DNA of 64,000 nt from Bacteroidales bacterium (GTDB lineage: Bacteria > Bacteroidota > Bacteroidia > Bacteroidales > F082): positions 101,621 to 165,620 of the forward strand of contig JAEEJS010000001.1 of assembly GCA_016282015.1 (NCBI GenBank), given 5' to 3'. Of the stretch, positions 1-8,096 are shown one piece after another; position 1 is the stretch's first letter; each line of letters begins with the position of its first letter. A program made the position numbers and the translations under genes. Under the pieces are notes generated by a model that searched no databases, had not been told where the DNA came from, and worked only from the letters and a program-made list of their open reading frames with translations.

Positions 1-1
1 T

Positions 2-397
2 GCCAACCTGAACAACCAGGTGGACAACCTCAACACCAACCTCAACAAAGCTAACAGCCAGATTGAAAATCTTACTAATGCCAACTTGATGCAGGTCAAC
101 GAACTGAACGCTGTTTACTACATCGGCGCCAGCAAGAAAGAATTGAAGGCTAAAGGTATCATGTCAAACCTCAAGAACGTGCTCAAGCAGGAAGTTCCTA
201 CAGAGGAATTCATCAAAGCTGACAAGCGCGAGCTCAGAACCATCAATTTCGAGGCTAAGAAGGCTGTGGTTATCTCAAGTCATCCAGTTGATTCTTACAA
301 CATCGTGAAAGTTGACAAGAAGAACGTTCAAATTGAAATCACAAATCCAGAGGCATTCTGGAGTGTTACAAAATATTTGGTTGTAATAACCAAGTAA
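2..397 (+). CDS. C-terminal part of a coiled-coil envelope protein (possibly Cbp1-type), 5' truncated by the window
   Basis: The reading frame is already open at base 2, so this is the C-terminal ~131 residues of a longer gene. The first ~30 visible residues are an N/L/Q-rich heptad stretch (repeated NxLNxxLN) typical of a coiled coil. A compact lysine-rich domain follows, containing YYIGASKKELKAKGI and ending in a hydrophobic strand. Bacteroidales encode lipoproteins with an N-terminal coiled coil and this kind of C-terminal domain, sometimes named Cbp1-type collagen-binding adhesins. That name is a family recollection and is not tested here. A strong terminator follows the stop codon, so transcription ends with this gene. 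Confidence 0.55.
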   Translation, partial: ANLNNQVDNLNTNLNKANSQIENLTNANLMQVNELNAVYYIGASKKELKAKGIMSNLKNVLKQEVPTEEFIKADKRELRTINFEAKKAVVISSHPVDSYNIVKVDKKNVQIEITNPEAFWSVTKYLVVITK

Positions 398-424
398 TTT
401 TTCTGCTCGTTTTCAATATTTACG

Positions 425-462
425 GGAATCCGACGCCGCCTGGTGTCGGATTCCTATTTTTA
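425..462 (+). terminator. Rho-independent terminator after the coiled-coil gene
   Basis: A 13-bp stem (425-437 with 442-454, one G-T pair) closes a 4-nt GCCT loop. It is followed by the T-rich tract TATTTTTAT. Confidence 0.85.
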
Positions 463-470
463 TGCACTTT

Positions 471-504
471 TTTGTAGCATGTAATGATAAAATATATATT
501 TTTG
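471..504 (+). promoter_or_regulatory. Sigma-ABfr promoter of the response regulator/OPT/pepT operon
   Basis: The -7 element TATTTTTG lies at 497-504 and a -33 TTTG at 471-474, with a 22-nt gap. The start codon is 23 nt downstream of the -7 box. The box overlaps an in-frame N-terminal extension of the next gene, so that extension is not translated. Confidence 0.7.
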
Positions 505-527
505 CAAAACGAGCAGAATATTTTAAT

Positions 528-1862
528 ATGTCAAAAAAGATTTTGATTGTCGACGATGACGTCGCTTTCGGCGTGATGCTTCGTACATGGTTTCAGAAGC
601 ATGGTTGGGAAGTGTCTTTGGCCTCTAGTCTGGATGGAGCGTTCCGTGAGTGCTTGTCGGCTCAATTTGATTTGATACTGAGTGATTTGCGTCTGCCTGA
701 CGGCGACGGCATCATGCTTCTTACCGAATTGCGTGAGAAGAAAATAATGACACCTTTCATGATCATGACCGGTTATGCCGATGTGCAAACCGCCGTTAAC
801 GCCATTAAACTTGGAGCTTTCGATTATCTCAAGAAGCCCATAACCCCCGATGTTCTTGAACAGAAGATTGAGGCGGCCTTGCAGCAGGCCAATGAGGTGC
901 GCAAGGAACTCAAACCCAAGTCACAACCAAAGGCGTCGGCAGTGGTGAAGGGGCAGAGTCAGGTTATACAGCGTGTGTACAAACACGTGTCGCTTGTGGC
1001 TCCGACCAAGATGTCGGTGCTAATACTGGGAGAAAGCGGTACCGGTAAGGAGTACATAGCACGTATGATTCACGAGCAAAGCGGCCGTAAGAACAATCCT
1101 TTCATAGCGGTTGACTGTGGCAGCCTCTCAATGGAGCTTGCGCCTTCGGAACTGTTTGGTCACATTAAAGGCTCATTCACCTCGGCAATAGCCGACAAGA
1201 AAGGTGTGTTTGAGGTGGCAAAGGGAGGTACGGTGTTTCTGGATGAGGTGGGAAACCTTCCTTACGAGGTGCAAAAACAGCTGTTGAGAGCTTTGCAGGA
1301 GCAGAAAGTAAGGCCTGTGGGCTCAGCTCAAGACATTACAGTGGATGTGAGAATTATCGCCGCCACCAACGAAGATCTGGTGGGAGCTATAGAAAAAGGC
1401 AATTTCCGTCAGGATTTGTATCATAGGATTAACGAGTTTTCCATAGAGGTTCCGCCTCTGCGTGAGAGGTTGGAGGATCTGGAGGAGTTTGCCTACCATT
1501 TCCTGGCGCAGGCCAACGAGGAACTTGGCAAGGATGTGAAACACATTTCGGATGAAGCCTTGGAGATGATGAAACAGCATCAATGGGACGGCAACTTGAG
1601 AGAGTTGAGGAATGTGATTCGTCGGGCCACTTTGTTTGCTGAAAATGATGAGATTACAGCCGACAACCTGCCAGTCTTGACAAGTCGTGCGCCCAAGGCC
1701 ACGGCAGCGGAGGACATGGCTTTGCAACCTGGAGATGAGAAAGAACAGATTATTGCGGCTTTGAAAAAGGCCAGGGGTAACAAAACTGTGGCGGCCAAAC
1801 TTTTGCAAGTGGACAGAAAAACTCTGTACAACAAAATGCATTTATACGAAATCGAATTGTAA
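528..1862 (+). CDS. Sigma-54-type (NtrC family) response regulator
   Basis: This 444-aa transcriptional regulator has three parts. The receiver domain has the acidic pocket IVDDD at residues 6-11 and phospho-acceptor Asp53 in LSDLRLPDGDG. The central AAA+ domain has Walker A GESGTGKE, Walker B GTVFLDE and arginine-finger segments. The C-terminal Fis-type helix-turn-helix covers the last ~40 residues (GNKTVAAKLLQVDRKTLYNKM). The start at 528 is chosen because MSKKILIVDDD is the usual beginning of a receiver and the promoter lies over any longer start. The sigma-54 contact loop reads GSFTSA instead of GAFTGA; the key Phe-Thr pair is kept. No histidine kinase is adjacent. It is followed at 17 nt by a peptide transporter gene and then by peptidase T, which suggests one transcript. 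Confidence 0.9.
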   Translation: MSKKILIVDDDVAFGVMLRTWFQKHGWEVSLASSLDGAFRECLSAQFDLILSDLRLPDGDGIMLLTELREKKIMTPFMIMTGYADVQTAVNAIKLGAFDYLKKPITPDVLEQKIEAALQQANEVRKELKPKSQPKASAVVKGQSQVIQRVYKHVSLVAPTKMSVLILGESGTGKEYIARMIHEQSGRKNNPFIAVDCGSLSMELAPSELFGHIKGSFTSAIADKKGVFEVAKGGTVFLDEVGNLPYEVQKQLLRALQEQKVRPVGSAQDITVDVRIIAATNEDLVGAIEKGNFRQDLYHRINEFSIEVPPLRERLEDLEEFAYHFLAQANEELGKDVKHISDEALEMMKQHQWDGNLRELRNVIRRATLFAENDEITADNLPVLTSRAPKATAAEDMALQPGDEKEQIIAALKKARGNKTVAAKLLQVDRKTLYNKMHLYEIEL

Positions 1863-1879
1863 ATCAATAAAATAATACT

Positions 1880-3886
1880 ATGGAAGAAAATGAGAAATTC
1901 AGTCTGCCTGAGAATGCGCAGCGTGAGTTGAAACCAGGCGAGGTTTATGAACCTATATTGTCGCCCAAGAAAAAATACAAAGAGGTGACGGTTTGGTCGG
2001 TGGTGGTCGGCCTGTTGATGACAGTGCTGTTCTCGGCTGCCGCGGCATATCTCGGATTGAAGGTCGGACAAGTGTTTGAGGCTGCAATTCCTATTGCCAT
2101 CATAGCTATCGGATTGTCGAATGTGGCAAAGAAAAACGACGCCTTGTCGCAGAACGTCATCATACAGTCAATTGGCGGATGTTCGGGCGGCGTGGTGGCC
2201 GGTGCCATCTTCACCTTGCCGGCGCTGTACATACTTCAAGGCAAAGGCTATGAAATCGAGATAAATTACATGCAGGTGTTCTTGAGTTCGCTGCTGGGCG
2301 GCGTGCTGGGCATTTTGTTCCTTATTCCTTTCAGAAAGTATTTCGTCAAGGAACAGCACGGCAAGTTTCCGTTCCCGGAGGCTACAGCTACCACTCAGGT
2401 GCTGGTGAGCGGACAGAAAATGGGTAAGGACTCGCTGTTGCTTGTAATCAGCGGATTGATCGGCGGTATCTACGATTTCATCATTTCGACATTCGGTTGG
2501 TGGTCGGAGACTATCAGCACCAAAGTGATACCTTGGGGTGCTGCTCTGGCTGACAAGGCCAAGCTGATGTTCAAGGTCAATGTGGGCGCTGCAGTGCTCG
2601 GTCTGGGCTACATCATCGGACTGAAATATGCCTTCATCATCTGCTGTGGCTCTATGTTGGTGTGGTTTATCATTATCCCGGGAATGAATCTGATATGGGG
2701 TAACGACATTATCGATTTGATGAACACCGGCCTGAGCATGAGAATAGGTGACATGGCTCCGGAAATGATATTCAAAGATTATGCGCGTCATATCGGTATC
2801 GGCGGTATAGCCATGGCCGGTGTGGTAAGCATCATCAAGTCGTGGGGAGTGATAAAATCGTCGGTAGGCCTTGCGGCTAACGAGTTTAAAGGCAATAAGA
2901 CAACAGGAGTGGAGGTGGAGCGCACACAGCATGACCTCTCGATGAAGTTCATCGTCATAGGAATCGTGGCTATTCTTCTTCTGACCTTCGTGTTCTTCCG
3001 TTTCGGTGTTGTGGGTAACTTCGGTCACGCAGCCATAGGCATACTTGTGGTGGCGGTGATAGCGTTCCTGTTCACAACAGTGGCAGCCAACGCAATAGCC
3101 ATAGTGGGATCCAACCCTGTGAGTGGCATGACTTTGATGACCTTGATTCTGGCTTCACTGGTGATGGTGGCTGCCGGTTTGAGCGGAGCTGCCGGCATGA
3201 CAGCGGCTCTGATAATTGGAGGCGTGGTGTGTACGGCATTGGCTGTGGCTGGCGCTTTCATTACCGATTTGAAGGTGGGATATTGGATTGGCACAACTCC
3301 TAAGAATCAGGAAATCTGGAAGTTTGTGGGCGTGGCAGTGGCTTCGGCAACTGTGGCCGGCGTCATAATGATATTGAACAAGGCTTACGGCTTTGTGGGT
3401 GAAGGCGCTCTGGTGGCACCTCAGGCCAACGCCATGTCGGCTGTGATAGAGCCTATGATGTCGGGCGGCAACGCTCCTTGGCTGTTATACGGCATAGGCG
3501 CCGCTATAGCCTTGATACTTACATTCTTAAAGATTCCGGCACTGCCTTTTGCTCTGGGTATGTTTATTCCGATAGACCTCAATATACCGCTGTTGATTGG
3601 CGGAGCAGTCTCATGGTTTGTTTCTACACGCAGCAAAGACGAAAAACTCAACAAGGCACGCTACGACCGCGGCACTCTCATAGCTTCCGGATTCATAGCA
3701 GGCGGAGCTTTGATGGGTGTGGTTAGTGCCATACTGAAGTTCGGTAATGTTGACCTTGTGGCCAGAACAGCCGACGGCTCGCTGTTTGCGTCTACACCAT
3801 GGGCCTCACTGATTGCCTTGGTGATGTATGTGGCAATTATAGTTTACATGATTTGGGATTCTAAAAGAGCTAAAGTTGAAGAATAA
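1880..3886 (+). CDS. OPT family oligopeptide transporter
   Basis: This 668-aa polytopic inner-membrane protein has about 15-16 hydrophobic segments and belongs to the OPT (oligopeptide transporter) superfamily, the bacterial peptide branch. A short cytoplasmic N-terminus (PYEPILSP-like: VYEPILSPKKKYKE) precedes the first membrane helix, as in family members. GKFPFPEATATTQVL and GSNPVSGMTLMT match typical conserved OPT loops. These carriers take up short peptides coupled to the proton gradient. It lies 17 nt after the response regulator and 11 nt before peptidase T, giving an uptake-plus-cleavage pair. The exact substrate cannot be read from the sequence; some OPT relatives carry metal chelates. 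Confidence 0.9.
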   Translation: MEENEKFSLPENAQRELKPGEVYEPILSPKKKYKEVTVWSVVVGLLMTVLFSAAAAYLGLKVGQVFEAAIPIAIIAIGLSNVAKKNDALSQNVIIQSIGGCSGGVVAGAIFTLPALYILQGKGYEIEINYMQVFLSSLLGGVLGILFLIPFRKYFVKEQHGKFPFPEATATTQVLVSGQKMGKDSLLLVISGLIGGIYDFIISTFGWWSETISTKVIPWGAALADKAKLMFKVNVGAAVLGLGYIIGLKYAFIICCGSMLVWFIIIPGMNLIWGNDIIDLMNTGLSMRIGDMAPEMIFKDYARHIGIGGIAMAGVVSIIKSWGVIKSSVGLAANEFKGNKTTGVEVERTQHDLSMKFIVIGIVAILLLTFVFFRFGVVGNFGHAAIGILVVAVIAFLFTTVAANAIAIVGSNPVSGMTLMTLILASLVMVAAGLSGAAGMTAALIIGGVVCTALAVAGAFITDLKVGYWIGTTPKNQEIWKFVGVAVASATVAGVIMILNKAYGFVGEGALVAPQANAMSAVIEPMMSGGNAPWLLYGIGAAIALILTFLKIPALPFALGMFIPIDLNIPLLIGGAVSWFVSTRSKDEKLNKARYDRGTLIASGFIAGGALMGVVSAILKFGNVDLVARTADGSLFASTPWASLIALVMYVAIIVYMIWDSKRAKVEE

Positions 3887-3897
3887 ATAATTGAAAT

Positions 3898-5115
3898 ATG
3901 GAAAAGTTACTGGATAAATTCTTGAGATATGTCGCCGTCGAGACGACATCCGACGAAAACTCTGACACACAGCCGAGCTCTATGAAGGAGTTCGATCTGC
4001 TCAGAATGTTGCAGAAAGAGCTGCAGGACATGGGTATCAAAGCCGATTTGGATGAATACGGCTATGTGATGGCCACCATACCGGCTAATACGGATAAGGA
4101 TATACCGGCCATTGGGTTTATAGCTCATGTCGATACCTCACCTGACGCATCGGGTAAGGATATCAAGCCGCAGATCATTGAGAATTATGGCGGAGGCGAC
4201 ATTTTGCTCAACGCTGAAAAAGACTTGTATCTGAAGGTTTCAGAATTTCCGGAGATGCAGCAGTATGTGGGCAAAACCCTGATTACCACCGACGGTACAA
4301 CTTTGCTGGGCGCTGACGACAAGGGCGGTGTGGCTGCTATTATGTATGCCGCTCAGTATCTGATTGAACATCCAGAGGTGAAGCATGGAGAAATCAAAAT
4401 AGGCTTCACTCCGGACGAGGAGATAGGACGCGGTGTGGCCAAGTTCGATGTGAAGAAGTTCGGAGCCAAGTATGCATATACTATAGACGGCGGCGAGATA
4501 GGCGAATTGGAGTACGAGAACTTCAACGCCGCCGGCGCGAAGATCCGCATTCAAGGAAGTAACATCCATCCAGGTTACGCAAAGGATAAGATGGTCAATT
4601 CGATGCTCATAGCCATGGAGCTCAACGCCATGCTTCCTGTGGAGCAGAGACCGGCTTACACTCAGGGCTACGAGGGATTCTTCCATCTGACCGACATAAC
4701 CGGAACGGTAGAGGAGACCACTATGGGGTATATTATCCGCGATCACGACAGAGCGAAATTTGAAGCCAAGAAAGAACTCATCACCGAGGTGGTGGCTTTC
4801 CTGAACAAGAAATACGGTAACGTAGTGACGCTGGAGCTGAAGCATCAGTATTACAATATGCGCCAGGAGGTGGAGCCTCATTATTTCATTGTGGAGAAAG
4901 CTATAAAAGCTATAGAAATGGCAGGCGTCAAGCCGAAAGTGCAGCCTATACGCGGAGGCACAGACGGAGCCAACTTAAGTTTCATGGGCTTGCCGTGCCC
5001 GAACATTTTCGCAGGAGGTCACAATTTCCACGGAAAGTGGGAGTATGTGCCGCTTGAGAGCATGGAAAAGGCTTCAGAAGTGATTCTGAATATCATCAAA
5101 CTGTTTACGGAATAA
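3898..5115 (+). CDS. pepT: Peptidase T (tripeptide aminopeptidase)
   Basis: This 405-aa M20B metallopeptidase removes the N-terminal residue from tripeptides in the cytoplasm. Zinc-site residues line up with the well-studied enterobacterial enzyme. They are His77 and catalytic Asp79 (IAHVDTSPD), bridging Asp140 (TLLGADDKGG), catalytic Glu174/Glu175 (TPDEEIGRG), the Asp in YTIDGGE, and a C-terminal His in AGGHNFHGKWE. Length is that of the family. The gene is co-directional with the OPT transporter 11 nt upstream, so imported peptides can be degraded at once. Its stop codon abuts the stop codon of the opposing methylase gene with no spacer and no terminator. Confidence 0.95.
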   Translation: MEKLLDKFLRYVAVETTSDENSDTQPSSMKEFDLLRMLQKELQDMGIKADLDEYGYVMATIPANTDKDIPAIGFIAHVDTSPDASGKDIKPQIIENYGGGDILLNAEKDLYLKVSEFPEMQQYVGKTLITTDGTTLLGADDKGGVAAIMYAAQYLIEHPEVKHGEIKIGFTPDEEIGRGVAKFDVKKFGAKYAYTIDGGEIGELEYENFNAAGAKIRIQGSNIHPGYAKDKMVNSMLIAMELNAMLPVEQRPAYTQGYEGFFHLTDITGTVEETTMGYIIRDHDRAKFEAKKELITEVVAFLNKKYGNVVTLELKHQYYNMRQEVEPHYFIVEKAIKAIEMAGVKPKVQPIRGGTDGANLSFMGLPCPNIFAGGHNFHGKWEYVPLESMEKASEVILNIIKLFTE

Positions 5116-5802
5116 TTATTTGAATTCCGGATACAACTCGTAAAACTTATTCTCGAACGTACGGACCCGATTCAATGATTTTCGGGTCCAGTCGAGACGT
5201 ATCTCCTGTTTTTCCTCTTCGCTGAGATGCCAGTCGATGTCGCTTTTGTGAAGACGCTGGGTGAGGGTGTACATCAGCAATGCGGCAGAAACACTGATGT
5301 TGAAGCTCTCGGTGAATCCATGCATGGGTATCTGTACGTACATGTCGGCATGCTCTAGGGCGTAGTCGGTGAGGCCGGTTTTTTCAGTTCCGAACACTAC
5401 GGCTATGGGCTGGTCTAAAGGCAGGGTGTCGGGAGTGTAGTCGTTCTGGTGAGGGCAGGTGGCCACAATTTTATAGCCTTTGCTGTGCAAAAGGTCGAAA
5501 GCCTCGGGAGTGTTGAACTCGTTGACGTTGTATTTGTGGAGGTCAAGCCATTTGACGCTGCCTACAACTATGTCGGGATTGATGTCATAGACCCACTTGT
5601 TTTCGATGATGTGCACGTCCTGCACTCCGGTGAGGTCACAGCTGCGCAATACGGCGCTGGCGTTGTGCGACTGGTAGATGTCTTCGAGCACAATGGCGAT
5701 ATGACGTGTCCTGTAACGTAACACCTCCTCGAAGCGGTTTTTTCTCTCGTCAGTGATATAGTTGGAGAGAAATTCGTATAATTTTTGCTCTTTTTCCTTC
5801 AA
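5116..5802 (-). CDS. TrmH/SpoU-family RNA 2'-O-methyltransferase
   Basis: The protein belongs to the SPOUT-class, AdoMet-dependent ribose methyltransferases. All three motifs are present: NASAVLRSCD (motif 1), IAVVFGTEKTGLT (motif 2) and IPMHGFTESFNISVSAA (motif 3, which builds the trefoil-knot AdoMet site). The closest family is TrmH, which methylates G18 of tRNA, but an rRNA target is possible. An open frame extends to an ATG at 5874, but a perfect -7 promoter box (5847-5854) lies inside that extension. I therefore place the start at the TTG at 5802, giving 228 aa beginning with KEKEQKLYEFL, which matches the usual start of the family. It is divergent from the TPR membrane protein gene and ends back-to-back with pepT. 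Confidence 0.85.
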   Translation of the reverse strand: MKEKEQKLYEFLSNYITDERKNRFEEVLRYRTRHIAIVLEDIYQSHNASAVLRSCDLTGVQDVHIIENKWVYDINPDIVVGSVKWLDLHKYNVNEFNTPEAFDLLHSKGYKIVATCPHQNDYTPDTLPLDQPIAVVFGTEKTGLTDYALEHADMYVQIPMHGFTESFNISVSAALLMYTLTQRLHKSDIDWHLSEEEKQEIRLDWTRKSLNRVRTFENKFYELYPEFK

Positions 5803-5846
5803 AATGAATGTGTTAAGAGTTGTATAATAGCTTGCTAAAATTTTTA

Positions 5847-5878
5847 CAAATATATTAAAAAAAATGTTAGGCATTCAA
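5847..5878 (-). promoter_or_regulatory. Promoter of the TrmH-like gene
   Basis: On the minus strand the -7 box TATATTTG lies at 5854-5847, with TTG at 5878-5876, 21 nt upstream. This site decides against the ATG at 5874 as start codon. Confidence 0.65.
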
Positions 5879-5888
5879 TAAAATATCG

Positions 5889-5896
5889 TATTTTTG
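5889..5896 (+). promoter_or_regulatory. Promoter -7 box of the membrane TPR gene
   Basis: TATTTTTG lies 24 nt before the ATG at 5921, back-to-back with the methylase promoter. Confidence 0.65.
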
Positions 5897-5920
5897 CAGT
5901 TCGAAAAAAGTGAATAGAAT

Positions 5921-6613
5921 ATGGCAAAACAAAACGTACAGAAAGACGAGGAACGTCTTGAATCAATCGAGTCAACATTAGGTAAGACAGAGATGTTTAT
6001 TGAGAATTATAAGAAGACCATCACTACAGTGGTTGTAGTCATCGTTGTGGTTGTTCTTGCTATTTTCGGTGTCAAGAAATATTATATCGAGCCACGTGAG
6101 CAGGAAGCACAGCTTGCTATCTTCCGCGCTGAGCAGCTTTTTGAAAATGACGATTATGCCACAGCTTTGAACGGTGACGGCAACAACATGGGCTTCATGG
6201 ATGTCATCAACGAGTACGGTAACACAAAGACCGGTAACCTGGCAAGATACTATGCAGGTATCTGCTACCTGAACACAGGTGACTATCAGAGCGCTATCAA
6301 GTATCTCGGCGAGTTCAAGAGTAAGGATCATCTGGTAAAGCCTTTGGCAACAGGTGCTATGGGCGACGCTTACATGGAGCTTGGCAACACAGCCGAGGCT
6401 GCAAGATGCTACGAGAAAGCTGCCAATGAGTCGAAGAATTCATTCACCAGCCCAATGATGCTTGTTAAGGCCGGTTTTGCTTACGAGATGATTGAAGACT
6501 ATCAGAAGGCTTTGGAGATGTACCAAATCATCAAGGCTGAATATCCTAACAGTAACGAAGGTTTTGTCGTCGACAAGAACATCGCTATGGTGGAAACAAA
6601 GATGGCCCGCTAA
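5921..6613 (+). CDS. Inner-membrane-anchored tetratricopeptide repeat protein (YfgM-like topology)
   Basis: The 230-aa protein has a charged cytoplasmic N-terminus (~30 residues) and one strongly hydrophobic segment (about residues 34-50, valine-rich). A periplasmic region with about four TPR-like helical hairpins follows; ARYYAGICYLNTGDYQSAIKYL is the clearest repeat. The topology and length recall YfgM-type proteins, which associate with the Sec/PpiD chaperone network, but sequence alone does not prove that role. It is a single-gene unit: its own promoter lies 24 nt upstream and a terminator follows. Confidence 0.8.
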   Translation: MAKQNVQKDEERLESIESTLGKTEMFIENYKKTITTVVVVIVVVVLAIFGVKKYYIEPREQEAQLAIFRAEQLFENDDYATALNGDGNNMGFMDVINEYGNTKTGNLARYYAGICYLNTGDYQSAIKYLGEFKSKDHLVKPLATGAMGDAYMELGNTAEAARCYEKAANESKNSFTSPMMLVKAGFAYEMIEDYQKALEMYQIIKAEYPNSNEGFVVDKNIAMVETKMAR

Positions 6614-6640
6614 ATTAAAAATTTAGACTATAGAGTTAAG

Positions 6641-6672
6641 GTGCCTGATTCTGAAGAGTCAGGCACTTTTGA
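6641..6672 (+). terminator. Rho-independent terminator after the TPR gene
   Basis: An 11-bp stem (GTGCCTGATTC with GAGTCAGGCAC, one G-T pair) closes a TGAA loop and is followed by TTTT. It lies only 18 nt before fmt, so fmt depends on readthrough or on a promoter I cannot identify. Confidence 0.8.
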
Positions 6673-6689
6673 TATAAAAAGGTAAGATT

Positions 6690-7655
6690 ATGAGAATAGT
6701 TTATTTCGGAACACCTGAATTTGCCGCTTCACAGTTGGACGCTATCGTGGCCGCCGGCCATGACGTGCCCGTAGTTGTTACAGCCCCCGACAGGCCGGCG
6801 GGCCGTGGCAAGCAGCTTCACGCCCCTGAAGTTAAAGAATGCGCTCTCCGACACGGTTTACCCGTGCTCCAGCCCGAGAGTCTGAAAGACGAAGCTTTCG
6901 TGGAGCAGTTGCGCTCGTACAATGCCGACTTGTTTGTGGTAGTGGCTTTCAGAATGCTGCCCGAGGTGGTGTGGAGCATGCCTGCTAAAGGTACCATCAA
7001 TCTACACGCCTCCTTGTTACCGCAGTATCGCGGAGCTGCCCCTATAAACCATGCCATCATAAACGGTGAAAAAGAGACAGGACTTACCACTTTCTTCCTT
7101 GATAAGGATATAGACACCGGCGCAATGATAATGCAGGAGAAGGTGGCTATAGGCGATAATATGACAGCTGGGGAACTGCATGACACCTTGATGCATTTAG
7201 GCAATGAAGTCATCGTAAAGACCATAAAAATGATAGAGGAGGGGAAGGCGGATGCCAGAAGCCAGTCGTCTGTCATAGAGAAAGAGAAGCTGACACTGAA
7301 GCCGGCGCCGAAGATATTCAAGGAAGACTGTTACATCGACTGGACCAAGTCAGGAAATGATATACACAATTTCGTGAGAGGCTTATCGCCGTATCCGGCA
7401 GCCCATGCCAAAATACAAAATCCGGAGGGAGAGATATTGGATTTGAAGATATTTGCGACAGAATTGGCGTCAAAATCAATTGAAAATGCGGGCGCTATAA
7501 GATTGAAAACCGACGGAAAGACAAGTCTGGAGGTGGTCTTGAGAGATTCTTGCATAAAAATTGAAGAGATTCAACAGGCTGGCAAAAAACCGATGAAAAT
7601 TGCGGAATTCCTAAGAGGTACAAGGGTTTCCGAAGATTGGAAGCTGATTTGCTAA
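6690..7655 (+). CDS. fmt: Methionyl-tRNA formyltransferase
   Basis: This 321-aa enzyme transfers a formyl group from 10-formyl-tetrahydrofolate to initiator Met-tRNA. Signature segments are the N-terminal VYFGTPEFAAS, the folate-site stretch TINLHASLLPQYRGAAPIN (family signature SLLPxYRGxxP) and TTFFLDKDIDTGAMI. A C-terminal OB-like domain begins near residue 205. Length is normal. No deformylase gene is adjacent. No clear TAnnTTTG box lies in the short gap behind the upstream terminator. Confidence 0.95.
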   Translation: MRIVYFGTPEFAASQLDAIVAAGHDVPVVVTAPDRPAGRGKQLHAPEVKECALRHGLPVLQPESLKDEAFVEQLRSYNADLFVVVAFRMLPEVVWSMPAKGTINLHASLLPQYRGAAPINHAIINGEKETGLTTFFLDKDIDTGAMIMQEKVAIGDNMTAGELHDTLMHLGNEVIVKTIKMIEEGKADARSQSSVIEKEKLTLKPAPKIFKEDCYIDWTKSGNDIHNFVRGLSPYPAAHAKIQNPEGEILDLKIFATELASKSIENAGAIRLKTDGKTSLEVVLRDSCIKIEEIQQAGKKPMKIAEFLRGTRVSEDWKLIC

Positions 7656-7708
7656 AAGACACTGAAAATTTTTTTTGAGTATTTATGTAAAAAAAATCAA
7701 AAAAAATG

Positions 7709-7738
7709 TTGGAAGTTCTGAAATTTATGTTAAATTTG
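7709..7738 (+). promoter_or_regulatory. Promoter of the HU gene
   Basis: The -33 TTG at 7709-7711 and the -7 TAAATTTG at 7731-7738 are separated by 19 nt, a consensus arrangement. The ATG is 37 nt downstream. Confidence 0.75.
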
Positions 7739-7775
7739 CGTGTCAATACAAAATCAACTTCTTAAAACTAACAAA

Positions 7776-8039
7776 ATGAATAAAGCAGAATTAGTCAATG
7801 TGATGGCAGAAAAAGCTGGCCTCACAAAGGTGGATGCCAAAAAGGCTCTTGATGCATTCCTCGGTGCAGCAACAGGTGCAATTAAAAAAGGTGAACGTAT
7901 CTCATTAGTTGGATTCGGTTCATTCTCAACAGCCAAACGTCCTGCACGTGAAGGCCGCAACCCACGTACCGGTGCTAAGATTAAGATCGCAGCTAAAAAA
8001 GTTGTGAAATTCAAAGCAGCTGCTAATTTAGTGAAATGA
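7776..8039 (+). CDS. HU-family nucleoid DNA-binding protein
   Basis: The 87-aa protein covers the complete HU fold. The N-terminal helices (NKAELVNVMAEKAGLTKVDA) are followed by the beta-saddle with GFGSFSTAKRPAREGRNPRTG and the C-terminal helix. HU dimers bend and coat DNA with little sequence preference. The start at ATG 7776 is chosen because the promoter lies upstream of it and family members begin with MNKAEL; an in-frame extension to 7740 lies over the leader. It is a single gene with its own promoter and terminator. Confidence 0.95.
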   Translation: MNKAELVNVMAEKAGLTKVDAKKALDAFLGAATGAIKKGERISLVGFGSFSTAKRPAREGRNPRTGAKIKIAAKKVVKFKAAANLVK

Positions 8040-8062
8040 GTTAGGTAGAAACCTAATTCCAT

Positions 8063-8096
8063 AACGAGGCCGCCGTCAGGCGGCCTCGTTTGTTTA
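8063..8096 (+). terminator. Terminator between HU and recQ
   Basis: A perfect 12-bp GC-rich stem (AACGAGGCCGCC with GGCGGCCTCGTT) closes a GTCA loop, followed by TGTTTAT. It sits directly before the recQ stop codon on the other strand and may serve both directions. Confidence 0.8.

Noticed and set aside
2168..3028. 286-codon minus-strand frame inside the OPT transporter gene
   Set aside because: Composition is the mirror of a hydrophobic gene (His/Gln/Asp-rich), with no promoter and no motif.
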